Assembly: GCF_000425065.1 (NCBI RefSeq)
Contig: NZ_AULB01000007.1
Span: 62,001-126,000 of the forward strand
DNA length: 64,000 nucleotides
From: Actinomadura rifamycini DSM 43936
GTDB taxonomy: Bacteria; Actinomycetota; Actinomycetes; Streptosporangiales; Streptosporangiaceae
Reading direction: 5' to 3'
Part shown: positions 1-9,700 of the stretch, in pieces
Numbering within the stretch: the first letter of the stretch is position 1
Layout of the letters: every line of letters starts with the position of its first letter
Notes under the pieces: model-generated
Database searches by the model: none
Told to the model about the DNA's origin: nothing
Seen by the model: only the letters and a program-made list of their open reading frames with translations
Position numbers and translations under genes: made by a program

Positions 1-267
1 AACGACGCAAACGCCGAGCAACGCGTATCGCCTGTCAACGGCTTGCTGCTGTGCTCCACTCATCACGCGCTATTCGACAACGGGATCCTCGGCATCTCAA
101 TTGACCGGCGAATCGTGTGTCACCACGCTAAGGCGCCTAGCCAAAGATGGACTGACGCAGATAAGCGCATCGCCGCGGATCTTCATGGGCAGGACGTGAG
201 GCTTCCGGTCGATGTGCGCCTGTGGCCGTCTGATGATGTCCTCGCGTACCAAGGGAAGTCACACTAG
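1..267 (+). CDS. HNH endonuclease domain protein, C-terminal fragment
   Basis: The reading frame is open from base 1 and ends at TAG 265-267, so the gene begins outside the window. The visible residues carry the end of an HNH nuclease fold: V-N-G-L-L-L-C followed by STHHALFDNG, where the paired His and the Asn are the usual metal and catalytic positions of the McrA-like HNH family. Such domains cut DNA and occur in restriction and mobile-element proteins. The N-terminal part is unseen, so the specificity domain and real role are unknown. No neighbour on this side shows an operon link. Confidence 0.65.
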   Translation, partial: NDANAEQRVSPVNGLLLCSTHHALFDNGILGISIDRRIVCHHAKAPSQRWTDADKRIAADLHGQDVRLPVDVRLWPSDDVLAYQGKSH

Positions 268-463
268 TGGCGTGCGCCCCGTGGATCTGTGGCGATCGGC
301 TCGTGATTGCAAGCCGCATCAATTGTCAGTTGACAGACATCTTCCCCGAAGCCGAACGAGCGCATGCCCGCACGACGACCGCGTCCAGCGGACACGCCAA
401 CGGACGGACAGCCCGCGCACGAACCGGCAGACGGGCGTGGGGTTGGGGCAGACCAGACGCGAA

Positions 464-650
464 CTACCAGACGGGACTCGCCTTGAACCCAGGGAACTCC
501 GCTGGCGTCAGCCGAATGAACCCGCCTTACGGCACCGTCGAGGCCCGACCCGGACCCCAGCAACCCCGGCGCTTCTCTCGAGTCGCCCCGGCTCAACGCG
601 GCGCTCCTCGTCCACGGCCCCACTGTGGGAACTCTCACGCCCATGGGACG
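464..650 (-). pseudogene. Decayed DUF397 gene, copy 1
   Basis: Read on the minus strand, the segment matches the intact DUF397 gene at 4937-5131 along its whole length. Near the C-terminal end it still reads GGFIRLTPAEF before a stop at 464-466, and further upstream, in another frame, it reads SSHSG. At least one frameshift separates the two halves and the start region is disrupted by TGA in the original frame. DUF397 proteins are about 60 residues long and normally pair with an HTH/DUF5753 gene, which is missing here. It is most simply a dead copy of the module seen at 4.9-6.2 kb. Confidence 0.7.
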
Positions 651-671
651 GCCGTGCCCGCCCCTCCGAGC

Positions 672-710
672 ACTGCTTGATCTCGTCTACCGGCCCCGCG
701 AACTACGGCC
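672..710 (-). pseudogene. Decayed DUF397 gene, copy 2 (C-terminal scrap)
   Basis: On the minus strand this piece reads FAGPVDEIKQ, preceded by an in-frame stop. It lines up with FAGLVNEIKR at the end of the intact DUF397 gene at 5134-5322. Its order and spacing relative to the remnant at 464-650 mirror the intact tandem pair, so a two-gene array seems to have decayed here. The remaining bases from 711 to 866 are AT-richer than the surroundings and must hold the promoter of the downstream ATPase; a TATAAC hexamer at 783-788 is a possible -10 without a convincing -35. Confidence 0.5.
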
Positions 711-866
711 GCGCGTTACGAATAGCGCGATTCTCGCACATCGGACAATCAATGTAACGGCCACAATCGCCAGCGACATTCATATAACACGCGGCCGCAC
801 TACTCTCACAATCACTGCCGAGGCTGCACACAAACGGGCGGTACCATGCATCTGGGGGGATGAGCT

Positions 867-3521
867 ATGGAGGAGGCTGCTCTGTCCCGCCCGGATTTGC
901 GCGCATTGTTCCGAACCAACACCCGCGCCCTCGTCGCGACGGACGTGTTCGCCAACCGTGCCGACGAATGGGCCGCGCTGCAGCGCAGCCTCGTGCGCGT
1001 GGTCGAGACGCGACGCGATCGGGCGTTCGATGTCGAGGACGTGCAGCGTCCCCGACGCAACGTCCTCGTGTTCTATGGCGTCGGCGGCGTTGGCAAGTCC
1101 ACTCTTTCCCGGCAAATCGGTGAAGTGCTCGCGGACTCGGGCGCCGGTCCCGAGCATTGGCCGCCCGTGGACGGACGGCTCGGCCGGCTGGTCCCGGTGC
1201 GGATCGACCTGGCCCGGCAGAACGGCGTGAGCTTCGAATCCGTGGTCTTGGCTGTTCGCGTCGCGCTCACCGAGCTCGGCAGGCCGCTGACCGCGTTCGA
1301 TCTCGCCTTCCTGCGGTACTGGGAACATCACCATCCCGGCGATCCGCTGGACGAGTTCCTGCGTCGGCACACGATGCTCAACCGCTTCGGCGGGGCGGGC
1401 CGGCTCCGTTCGCAGATGGACGCCGCAATGGGTGACGTCGCCTCGGCGGCGGGTCTGCCCGGGACGGCGGGCATGCTCGTCGGGCAGGGGCTCGCGTCCA
1501 CCGTGCGGGCACTGCGGGAGCGGCGGCGGGCGGCGCGCGCGGTGTCGGGCTGCCGACGGTTGCCGGACCTGCTGGAAGCCGAACCCGACCAGGACGCACT
1601 GTCCTTCTACCCGCATCTCCTGGCCTGGGACCTGGCGCAGCTTCCCGAAGAGAAGACCGCCACCCCCGTCCTCCTGCTCGACACGTTCGAGGACGTCGGC
1701 GACCGCGTGCACCGTGACGTCGAGCGACTGATCCAGCGCATGGTCTGGCTGATGCCCAACGCGTTGTTCGTCGTCACCGGACGGAACCGGCTGCAGTGGG
1801 ACGACGCCCGGTTGGAGGGCCAGCTCGACTGGGCGGGGCCGACGGCATGGCCCCAACTGGTGCCGGGCGCGGGCGACGACCCGCGCCAGCATCGGGTCGG
1901 CTACCTTTCCCAGACCGACTGCGAGGACTATCTGCGGCGGCGCCTGCTGATCGAGGAACAGCCGCTCATGGACGCACCGACCCGGCGCGTGCTGATCAGC
2001 CACTCCAAAGGTCTGCCGCTCTACCTCGACATGGCCGTGATGAGGTTCCTGGACCTTTACGAGCGGGCCGGGCAGGCTCCCGATATGAGCGAGTTCGATC
2101 TCGAGTTCCCAGCACTGGTCGCCCGGACCTTCCGCGACCTGTCGGCGGAGGAGCGCACCGTGCTCCGAGCCGTCAGCCTGCTGGACTCGTTCTCCGTGGA
2201 ACTGGCCACGGCGGCGGCAGGGCTGGATTACGACGCCGCCGCGCTGCGGCTCGCCGACCGCCCCTTCGTGGACGTCACCCCGGGCGCGCAATGGCCGTAC
2301 CGGCTGCATGACCTCGTTCGCACGGCGATCCGGGACGCCGACACCACCGGTGACGACCGCTGGACACCGCAGGACCGGCGGCGCGCCGCCGAGCGCGCGT
2401 TCGACGCAATCGGCAACGAATTCACCCGGCGCAGAGGCGACCGTCGGGTCCTACTCGGATGTCTCCGGCAAGGCCTGCGGCTCGCCAGGGAGCATGATCT
2501 CCCTCTCGGCTGGCTGGGGGACGCCGCACTCGACTATGTCCGCGACTTCGTCTGGGAGCCCGTCGAGGACGGTACCGGCGACATCGACAGTCCCGCCGCC
2601 GCGTTGGGCGAGACGCTCACGGCGGTGGCCCGACGGCAGCGTCAGCATCGCGGACGCACCGCCGATCGGCTCCGGGCCGTCCTGTCCGCCGGGCTGCTGC
2701 CCCCGGAGCTCGACGAACTCCCGCGCTACTTTCTCGCGGAATGCGAACGCGACCTGGGCAACCTCACCGCCTCGCTGGACGGCATGCGCCGCGTCTCCGC
2801 CGGAGGCGGTGCCCTCGCCCAGGACGCCGCCCGCGGCCTCCTGCATCTGGAACGCAGGCTCGGCCACTTCACCGGCGCGCTCGCCAGAGCCGAGGAACTG
2901 CCTCCGGGCGGCAAGAAGCACCGGACCATCGGCGAGATCCTCTGGACACAGGCGGACGTCACGTCGGCGTGCGCGGCCCTCACCCGAGCGCGTGAAGACG
3001 CCCTGGCCGCCGGACAGCACGGCGAAGCCGCCCTCTGTCAGGCATACCTGGCGTTCACTTCGGCCTTCCAGGACCGCGGCCGCTCGCTCGAGCAGATAGC
3101 CCGCGCGGAACGGATGCTCGATGGCGTGAACGTCGGCTTTGCTGACCTGCAGGTCAGCAACGCCCGCCTCCTCCTGGCCGCCGGGCGCGCTGACGACATG
3201 GCCGAACGCGTCGACGACGTCGCCGCGCTCGCGGAGGCGAACGGGGTCTCGTCCTGCGCCGCCTACGCCCGGCTCGCGCTCTGCTTCCACGCGGCGGCAC
3301 GCGAGTCGCCCGAGCTGATGAGCTCGGCCCGCCGACGGCTCGACGAGAGCGTCCGCGGTGAAGAATTCGCCTACCTCATGGAGATCACGTACTTCTTGAC
3401 CGGTGAGGACGTTCCCGACGGCTTGCCCCGCGCACACTGGATCGGCGGGGAAGCGCGTGTGCGGACACAGTGGAGCGGGCTCGTGGCGGAGCGGCGCCGG
3501 GATATAGGTGGGGAGGGTTGA
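867..3521 (+). CDS. STAND-like P-loop NTPase with helical C-terminal repeats
   Basis: An 884-residue cytoplasmic protein. Residues 71-79 form a Walker A loop, GVGGVGKST, and residues 268-276, LLLDTFED, form a Walker B strand, as in AAA/NACHT-type signal NTPases. Residues 400-520 look like a winged-helix region (RTFRDLSAEERTVLRAVSLL). From about 560 onward the chain is Ala/Leu/Arg-rich helical repeat, TPR-like, the usual sensor part of STAND proteins. No effector domain is recognisable at the N-terminus. The ATG start is preceded by GGGGGG seven bases upstream. Four bases after the stop lies a phosphotransferase-like gene, so the two are probably co-transcribed. STAND ATPases often act as regulators or phage sensors; which applies here cannot be told. 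Confidence 0.75.
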   Translation: MEEAALSRPDLRALFRTNTRALVATDVFANRADEWAALQRSLVRVVETRRDRAFDVEDVQRPRRNVLVFYGVGGVGKSTLSRQIGEVLADSGAGPEHWPPVDGRLGRLVPVRIDLARQNGVSFESVVLAVRVALTELGRPLTAFDLAFLRYWEHHHPGDPLDEFLRRHTMLNRFGGAGRLRSQMDAAMGDVASAAGLPGTAGMLVGQGLASTVRALRERRRAARAVSGCRRLPDLLEAEPDQDALSFYPHLLAWDLAQLPEEKTATPVLLLDTFEDVGDRVHRDVERLIQRMVWLMPNALFVVTGRNRLQWDDARLEGQLDWAGPTAWPQLVPGAGDDPRQHRVGYLSQTDCEDYLRRRLLIEEQPLMDAPTRRVLISHSKGLPLYLDMAVMRFLDLYERAGQAPDMSEFDLEFPALVARTFRDLSAEERTVLRAVSLLDSFSVELATAAAGLDYDAAALRLADRPFVDVTPGAQWPYRLHDLVRTAIRDADTTGDDRWTPQDRRRAAERAFDAIGNEFTRRRGDRRVLLGCLRQGLRLAREHDLPLGWLGDAALDYVRDFVWEPVEDGTGDIDSPAAALGETLTAVARRQRQHRGRTADRLRAVLSAGLLPPELDELPRYFLAECERDLGNLTASLDGMRRVSAGGGALAQDAARGLLHLERRLGHFTGALARAEELPPGGKKHRTIGEILWTQADVTSACAALTRAREDALAAGQHGEAALCQAYLAFTSAFQDRGRSLEQIARAERMLDGVNVGFADLQVSNARLLLAAGRADDMAERVDDVAALAEANGVSSCAAYARLALCFHAAARESPELMSSARRRLDESVRGEEFAYLMEITYFLTGEDVPDGLPRAHWIGGEARVRTQWSGLVAERRRDIGGEG

Positions 3522-3525
3522 GCGG

Positions 3526-4455
3526 ATGGCCACGTACACGAAGGTTCACGACGTCGACACAGCGGCGGTCGCAGACATCTATGGCCTGGAGGGGCTGACG
3601 CTCCGGCCGCTGGAGGGCGGCGCGGCGAATTCGAGTTTCAAAGCGACCGCCGAACAGGGGTCGTTCGTCTTGACCATCCTGGACAATCACGATCAGGCGA
3701 GCGCTCATGCGCTCGCCGCCCATACCGAGGCGATGTTCCGCCTGGGTGTCCCCACGGCGGAGGTCGTCCGCAACGTGGAAGGCGCGGACGTCTCGACCAT
3801 CACCGGCCGTCCCGTCCTGCTCAAGCGCTGGATCCCGGGCCAGGTCGTAGACCGACTTCCCGACGAGTTGCTGCCAGCGGCCGGCGAACTCCTCGCGCAC
3901 CTGCATGGCGTGCCGCCCGCGCAGGTACCCGACCTGCCGACCGGCACCCGCCGTCTCTCACCCGCACATCGGGCCACCATCGAGAAATTCCCTGACAAGG
4001 CGTTCGCCGACTGGCTCACGCACGGTCTCGCGGGAGTAGAGGCCCGCGAGCGGCGGCTCCACGATGACCAGGTCGTCTGCCATGGTGACGTGTTCACCGA
4101 CAACCTGATCGTGCGCCCCGACGACACGCTGGCCGTCATCGACTGGGAGACGGTGTCGCTGGACGGCGCGCTACTGGATCTCGGCATGACGATCCTGGGG
4201 CTCGCGAACGTGAACGGCGCCCTGGACCGCCACCGGGCGGACCTCATCGTCACCGGCTACAACAAGCACCGGCCTCTGTCCGCCGAGCAGCTTGTCGCGC
4301 TTCCCCAAGAGATCGAGCACGCCGCCCTGATCATCGCGTTCCACCGCTACTACCGGCACAACGTCCGTTTTCCCGACCCCGCCAAAGGCGACCTCCACAC
4401 GGAGATGATCGACTTCGTCGAGTCGATGCGAGGGCTCACCTTGTCGGCACCTTGA
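3526..4455 (+). CDS. Phosphotransferase, ThrB-II/APH kinase fold
   Basis: A 309-residue kinase-like protein. It has the catalytic CHGDVFTDNL at about 185-194 (Brenner-type HGDxxxxN) and the metal-binding DWE at 206-208, with the order and length of the homoserine kinase II/choline kinase/aminoglycoside phosphotransferase superfamily. Residues 26-45, with GGAANSSF, correspond to the nucleotide-binding loop; ThrB-II proteins share this style of N-terminus. It would phosphorylate a small hydroxylated substrate, possibly homoserine, but no threonine genes are nearby. The ATG at 3526 is chosen over GTG 3508 because GGGAGG sits nine bases before it. It follows the STAND ATPase by four bases, an unusual pairing. 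Confidence 0.7.
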   Translation: MATYTKVHDVDTAAVADIYGLEGLTLRPLEGGAANSSFKATAEQGSFVLTILDNHDQASAHALAAHTEAMFRLGVPTAEVVRNVEGADVSTITGRPVLLKRWIPGQVVDRLPDELLPAAGELLAHLHGVPPAQVPDLPTGTRRLSPAHRATIEKFPDKAFADWLTHGLAGVEARERRLHDDQVVCHGDVFTDNLIVRPDDTLAVIDWETVSLDGALLDLGMTILGLANVNGALDRHRADLIVTGYNKHRPLSAEQLVALPQEIEHAALIIAFHRYYRHNVRFPDPAKGDLHTEMIDFVESMRGLTLSAP

Positions 4456-4563
4456 TCGGCGAGGATAAATAGTCCCCTGTATGCAGGGCGGGTGGGGCGG
4501 GGCGGACGTGTCCGTCCGGCGTGCGGGACGTGGCACGGCGGGCGCGTGATGTGCTCTGTTCGT

Positions 4564-4601
4564 CCGTCCCGCGTCCGAGGTATGGGGCGGACGCGGGACG
4601 G
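4564..4601. terminator. Strong hairpin between convergent genes
   Basis: An 11-bp perfect stem, GTCCCGCGTCC (4566-4576) with GGACGCGGGAC (4589-4599), extends by two more G-C pairs outward and has a 12-base loop. There is no U-tract, which is common in actinobacteria. It lies between the kinase-like gene (+) and the DUF397 gene (-). A smaller CCCTG/CAGGG hairpin sits at 4475-4488. The rest of 4456-4936 is very GC-rich and I see no gene in it. Confidence 0.5.
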
Positions 4602-4936
4602 GCGGGCGCGGGCACACAATCCGCGCGGGCAAGCGCGGCGCCGGGGCCATGCGACCGGCCGGAGGCGAGCGCGGACCGGTGGCGGGCGCCGACCGGACCC
4701 GCGTGGCGCCCCGGAGATCAGCGGGACCCGGCGGGACGGTCGACGGCGGTGGGCGGACGGCGTGCCCAGCGCGGCGCGGACACCGGCGGCGGAGCGCGGC
4801 CGGCTGCGCGCCCAGCCCCGGGCGAACCGCCGCGCTCCCTGCCGTACGGAGCGTGGCGCCCACATCGGCTGCCTCACCGGCGTGCGGCATCCGGCGCGGA
4901 CACGGGCGCCGGGCGAGGCGACGGGCCGGGCGCAAA

Positions 4937-5131
4937 CTATCTGACGGGACGCGCCTTGAGTCCTGCCACCAGCACCCCAAACTCCGCCGGTGTCAGTCGG
5001 ATGAACCCACCGGACGGCCGCTTCGAATCCCGAACCCCGACCCCGGCTCCGTTGTCGAGTCGTCCCAGCTCAACGCAGGCTTTGTCGTCCGCTCCCCCGC
5101 TGTGGGAGCTCTTGCGCCACTGGACGACCAC
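4937..5131 (-). CDS. DUF397 protein
   Basis: A 64-residue DUF397 protein, with the typical opening WRKSSHSGG, the VELGRL and VGVRDSKRPSG blocks and the closing LTPAEF. In actinobacteria DUF397 genes stand directly beside HTH/DUF5753 regulators and are thought to act with them in an antitoxin- or anti-sigma-like way that affects development and antibiotic production. Here it is the last gene of a three-gene minus-strand operon, two bases after a second DUF397 gene. It is most similar to the dead copy at 464-650. Confidence 0.85.
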   Translation of the reverse strand: MVVQWRKSSHSGGADDKACVELGRLDNGAGVGVRDSKRPSGGFIRLTPAEFGVLVAGLKARPVR

Positions 5132-5133
5132 GG

Positions 5134-5322
5134 CTACTCCGTCGGGAGTCGCTTGATCTCGTTCACGAGCCCCGCGAACTCGGACACGGTCAGGCTGAGG
5201 TGCCCGCCGGAGGGGTCCTTGGAGTCCCGTACTCCGATGCCCTGCACGAGTCGTCCCAGCTCAACGCAGTGTTCGTCGTCTGCTCCGCCGCTGTAAGAAC
5301 TCTTACGCCACTGCGCAATCAT
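5134..5322 (-). CDS. DUF397 protein
   Basis: A 62-residue DUF397 protein: WRKSSYSGG at the start, then CVELGRL and GVRDSKDPSGG. Its ATG overlaps the stop of the HTH/DUF5753 gene as ATGA, so the two are translationally coupled. It is closer to the DUF397 protein at 52456-52644 than to its tandem neighbour (both share SYSGG and RDSKDP.GGHL), which suggests the tandem pair is older than the duplication of the whole module, or that one copy was later lost at 52 kb. Confidence 0.88.
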   Translation of the reverse strand: MIAQWRKSSYSGGADDEHCVELGRLVQGIGVRDSKDPSGGHLSLTVSEFAGLVNEIKRLPTE

Positions 5323-6134
5323 GAATACCTCTCCATGTACTGCTTGATGATCTCGCGAGACTCCTCTAGCGAGGCGGCCTGCGCGCCGATGCGATCGAAC
5401 TTAACCGACATTTCCCGAACCTCGCCAGGCGATTCGATCAAGCGCCCACCGTTCTGCGCACCGGAGAAGGCGATGTCACGCCCCTCTAGGCTGAGCACCT
5501 GAACCGAGCCATCGACGCCAAGGTGAGCGCCCGACACGAAGGGCACGACCCGCAGGCTCACTTGCGGGAGGGCCGCCATCGCGTACAGGTGCCGAAGTTG
5601 CTCCCGCATGACTTCGCGCCCACCAACGACCCGAGCCAGCACGCTCTCGTCGATCACCGCCCACATCTCGACCTCCGTCCCCCTGCCGAAGAAGGACTTC
5701 TTCCGAGCAACGCGTCTGGCCATCGATGCATCGAAGTCCTTCGGGGAGCCTGCTTGGACGTAGGACCAGGTGTAGTCGTCCGTCTGAAGCGGCAGCGGAA
5801 TCACCTGACCGTGGTAGCTCTTGATCAGGTGCGCCTCCTCCTCGTACTTGACTAGTTGGCGCCCCCAGTCGGGATCGTGCGCCATTCGGGCAAACCAGAG
5901 CAATAGCTGAAAAAGCACTCCGGTGCCGTAGTGCTTATCGAGCAGGCGCATCTGGTCATCCTGTGGCCTCCGCCTGCCTGCCTCCAGATTGGAAACACTG
6001 GATCGAGCAGCGCCGATGACCTCCCCGCACTGGGCGAGAGACATGCCCGCCTTCTCCCTCATGAAGCGCATGAAGAACGCCAGGAAGTGCCACATCGAGA
6101 TGCGCGGGTCGAGGGGCTCGCGGACGGCAGGCAT
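5319..6134 (-). CDS. XRE-type HTH regulator with DUF5753 domain
   Basis: A 271-residue regulator. An N-terminal helix-turn-helix lies at about residues 20-75 (SLAQCGEVIGAARSSVSNLE), followed by a DUF5753 domain of about 180 residues that contains the family-typical MAHDPDWG and QVSLRVVPF blocks. The frame stays open to 6203, but the ATG at 6134 is chosen because GGGAGA lies just before it and because the paralogue at 52641-53456 starts at the same point (PIVREPLDP). It is divergent from the ATPase gene at 6236, so the 101-bp gap must hold both promoters and very likely its operator. Confidence 0.88.
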   Translation of the reverse strand: MPAVREPLDPRISMWHFLAFFMRFMREKAGMSLAQCGEVIGAARSSVSNLEAGRRRPQDDQMRLLDKHYGTGVLFQLLLWFARMAHDPDWGRQLVKYEEEAHLIKSYHGQVIPLPLQTDDYTWSYVQAGSPKDFDASMARRVARKKSFFGRGTEVEMWAVIDESVLARVVGGREVMREQLRHLYAMAALPQVSLRVVPFVSGAHLGVDGSVQVLSLEGRDIAFSGAQNGGRLIESPGEVREMSVKFDRIGAQAASLEESREIIKQYMERYS

Positions 6135-6235
6135 GGCCTCTCCCAAGTTTTCAGCTCCGATGACTACACGTTGAGAGTAAGCCGACCGGGTGATCCTTGC
6201 CACAGGAAATCGGAAACCAAGGCGAGGACGGGACG
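6135..6235. promoter_or_regulatory. Divergent promoter region of the DUF5753/ATPase module
   Basis: These 101 bp separate two divergent starts. The last 45 bases before the ATPase gene (cacaggaaa, ggcgagg, then the start) are clearly alike at the second copy of the module (53511-53555), while the part next to the regulator gene is not. The conserved half is therefore likely the ATPase leader with its ribosome site, and each regulator may have its own operator. No consensus -35/-10 pair stands out. Confidence 0.4.
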
Positions 6236-6664
6236 ATGTCGATCACCGCTACAGGGGACTTGATCATTCCCCTACTGGGGACGCCGGCCGCAGTAGGGCT
6301 TGCGCGCACACTCGCGGGCGCACGGCTGCGCAAATGGGACTGTTGCCGCATTCTGGACGATGCACTTCTTATCGTCTCGGAACTCGTCACCAACGCGGCC
6401 CGGCAGACGCCGCACGAGGAACTCCGGTTCCAGATCAGCCGGGACGCCGCCGGGGTCATCATCGCGGTCTGGGACTCCAGCCCCGAGATCCCGAAGCCGA
6501 AGCCCCTCTTCGAACTCACCCTCGAAGACCTCGACATGGACGAGGACGCGTTCGACAACAGCGGCGGCCGGGGCCTGCCCATCATTCAGACGCTCTCAAC
6601 CACATGCGGCGTCACAAGGGACCCGCACGGGGGAAAATGGGTTTGGGCCAGGCTCAGTCCGTAG
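6236..6664 (+). CDS. HATPase_c_2 ATP-binding protein (anti-sigma-factor-like)
   Basis: A 142-residue GHKL-fold ATPase of the RsbW/SpoIIAB-like group. The N-box reads IVSELVTNAAR at about 46-56, the G1 box VWDSSPEIP at about 81-89, and the G2 region GGRGLPII at about 112-119. Members bind ATP and in some cases phosphorylate anti-anti-sigma factors or sequester sigma factors; actinobacteria carry many orphan copies beside HTH/DUF5753 genes, as here. The ATG at 6236 is preceded by a GAGG-like site. The upstream in-frame ATG 6197 is not shared by the near-identical paralogue at 53556, so the shorter start is preferred. Confidence 0.88.
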   Translation: MSITATGDLIIPLLGTPAAVGLARTLAGARLRKWDCCRILDDALLIVSELVTNAARQTPHEELRFQISRDAAGVIIAVWDSSPEIPKPKPLFELTLEDLDMDEDAFDNSGGRGLPIIQTLSTTCGVTRDPHGGKWVWARLSP

Positions 6665-6681
6665 CCGAACCCGAGACGTTG

Positions 6682-6724
6682 GCTTGCGGCGTGCACGAGG
6701 GGGCCCGCCGCAAGCTTTCGTCTT
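6682..6724 (+). terminator. Hairpin terminator downstream of the ATPase gene
   Basis: A 9-bp perfect stem, GCTTGCGGC (6682-6690) with GCCGCAAGC (6707-6715), is followed on the plus strand by TTTCGTCTT. It separates the ATPase gene from the convergent methylase gene, whose stop codon overlaps its tail. Confidence 0.6.
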
Positions 6725-9700
6725 AAAAGAGACCACCCTGTTCGCCGGCTGGCTTGGCGCGCCCCTTTTTGGCCTTTTTGTCGTGCAGGCCAGCAGCAAC
6801 CTCGGCCGCATACCGCTCATGGTTGAGTTCAAGCAGCCGGTCCACCAACTCCCGCTGAATCTCCGGACCCACGGTGTACCGCATCTCACGTCCAGTGTTG
6901 TGGTGGCCATGGTTAAGCTGCGGAAGCAGGTCGTGCCAGCCGTACGAGCGACACACCGCTTCGTCGATAGCCTTGTGAATCTCTCGCAGTTCAACGATGT
7001 CCCCATCGTCGCAAGACGCATCATGCACGAGATTGTATGTCTTCGTAATTCCAGCCTGCCGCGCCAGCATAACGTCTCGCCGGAAGCTGTCCAGCCTCTG
7101 GCCCAACTCTCGCATCTCTTGCGTCAAATCCGGCAACGGCAATGTCTCGAACACGTCCGACGGCGCGTAACTAACGCGGGTCTCCAAAGTCGAGGTTCTA
7201 CTAAGAGTCCACCAGTAATGCGGCGAGCTACTAAGCATAGCTAGCATCGCAGTGTCATCGGCTGCAAGCACAGCCAATCTATGCGAGAAAACCTGCCCTG
7301 TTGGCACCAAAACCGGCATTACAGCCTTACTCACAAGCGCGAGAACACAAACCCGCCGGAGGTCAGCGATTCCCGCTTCCATACCACGCCTGTAGTCAGC
7401 ATAGCGCCACCAGTATTTACGATGCGACTCACGATTTCGCTTTTCCCGCTCCGGCTTAACAAGGGTTCGTACCCGTGCCATAGCGCCCGAGTACATAGAT
7501 GCCTCAGCTTCACTCATGACATGGAACTGAACAATCTTTCGGGAAGCAGACACATCGGGACGCGAACTGACGTCTTGGCCGTTCAGGTAAGGATAGATAA
7601 CTTTACCACTGTCGGGGTCTCGCTCAATCAGGGCTTCAGCTTCCTCTTCCTCCATGACGAAGCCCATACCATTCACATGGTGGCCAATAAAAATCCTTCC
7701 CGCGTTTGCAGCTAGACGCTTTGGAGGACCCGCCACCCGTGATGCAGCTTCAAGCGACGAACTAATCTTCGGCACGAGCACCCCGTCTGCAACAACCTCC
7801 GCCGAGTCACCAAGTGCCTTCTTGCTCGACCAGACCGCACAATATTCAAGTGCAGCACTTCTGGAAGGCCACGACTCACTCTTTATTGCTCGCCGAATCA
7901 CTACACCATCATTAACTATCTGATCCAGCCCCACCTCGCGAGTGTCTCCTTGCGCCAAAGTATTAGTTGCAATCAACCCGCACTGGCCGCGCGCATGAAC
8001 AAGGGCATGCGATCGCAGAGCAAAGTACGCAACCAGGTCAGCATTTGTTGCTCTTACATTATTTGCTACAGCAACACTAAGGAGCTCTCGATATGCATAA
8101 CCAAGTGATGGACGCAGTTTGGGTCCCCCCAAGAAGGGGGGGTTGCCGATGACGGCATCGAAGCCGCCTCGCTCGAAGACTTCGGGGAAGGCGAGGGGAA
8201 AGTGGATAGGCCTACGCGAGAAGCCACCGTCAGGCAGGTCAATGCGGAGCCACTGAGCGAGCTGGCCGCGGGCCTCCAACTCGTCCGTCTCCTTGCCTGA
8301 CATCACCTTCAGCCCGGCCTCCAACGCCAGGTTCGACGCCGCGTCCAAGCCAGCCGCTCCGCGCTTAGCGTTCGCCAGAGCCGTAGCCGTGGCCAAATTT
8401 GCCAACAGCCAGGCGCGGGATATCTCGGCCTCGACCTCGTCGAGCATCTCCCGCTTGGTGGTGAGTTTGTCCAGGTCGGTGCCCTCGATCGCGACCAGTT
8501 TCCGGCGCTTGTCGGCGACTCGTCCAACCAGCTCGCGAATTCCGGCCGTTAGGTCGAACAGCGCACCGTCGTCCTCATGGAGCTTCCGGCCACGCTTGGC
8601 GTCCATGTGCATGACTTCGAGCTGGTCGAGAGACGTAATCCCCAACAGCGAGTCGCCGACAATCAGCCGGTCGTCCAGGAAGGTGAACGGGCGGTGCGGG
8701 TCCATCGACACCAGCCACAGCGAGAGCTTGGCCATCTCGACGGCCATCTCGTTGATGTCCGCACCATAGAGGCAGTGCTCGATGATGTGGCGGCGGGCGT
8801 TGATAACCACCGGGTCCGCGTCAGCATCAATCGACTGGTCGGTGGACTGCTCCTCGTAGCCCGTGGCGCGTTCGTCACCTTCCCGGAGCCAGGCGGCAAC
8901 CAGATGCTCCGCGAGGTAGCGGCAGGCGGCAACCAGGAACGCCGCCGAGCCCATGGCGATGTCGGCGACCTTCAGCGAGAGGATCTCGTCCGACGACTTC
9001 GGCTTCCACTCGTTCTTGTCCGCCGTCTGGAGTGGGCCGGGCTCGTAGACGAGCGGCTCCAGCGCGCCCTCGACGACCTGTTCCGCCAGGAACTTGGGCG
9101 TGTAGTGGGTGCCGGTGTTCTTTCGGAGGGACGACTCCGTGACGTACAAGCCGTCCTGCAGGATCACGACGGGGAGGTCGCGCAGGTCCGTCCGGATGAC
9201 CCCATAGAACGGCAGCAGGCGTTCGGTGAGCTGGGCATTCCCATTGGTGACGGCGAGGAGCTTGCGGCGGGCCTCCTTCTCGTCTGCACCGGTCAACTTC
9301 GCGAGGCGCTTCTCCAGGGCCTTGGCGGAACCGATCCGGGAGTCCTTGTACTCGGTGGCGAGCTTGGACGCGAGGGCGGGCACGTCCGGGCAGGAGGCGG
9401 CGAAACCCTCAAGGACGCTGAGGGGCACCTCTTCCTCGATGCCGGCCTTTCCGATGAGGCCGACGACCGTGTCCTCCGCGTACAGGCCCTCGAAGGACAG
9501 CAGGCCCTCGTAGACGTAGCCGATCTGTTCGACGTCCAGCGCGCGGAAGGACAGCTTGCGGCGCTCGCGGCTCTTTCCCGTCCCGATTTCGACGTACTGG
9601 ACGGTCTTCAACATGTGGAGAACGGTCCGGTCCTCGATGTTGAGGGGCAGCCACTCGAAGCGGGACGGGTCGAAGATGGAGCCGTCGTGGGCGTGCATCG

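Noticed and set aside
4492..5296. Several plus-strand open frames over 4492-5296
   Set aside because: They are opposite the intact DUF397 genes or lie in GC-rich non-coding DNA with strong hairpins.
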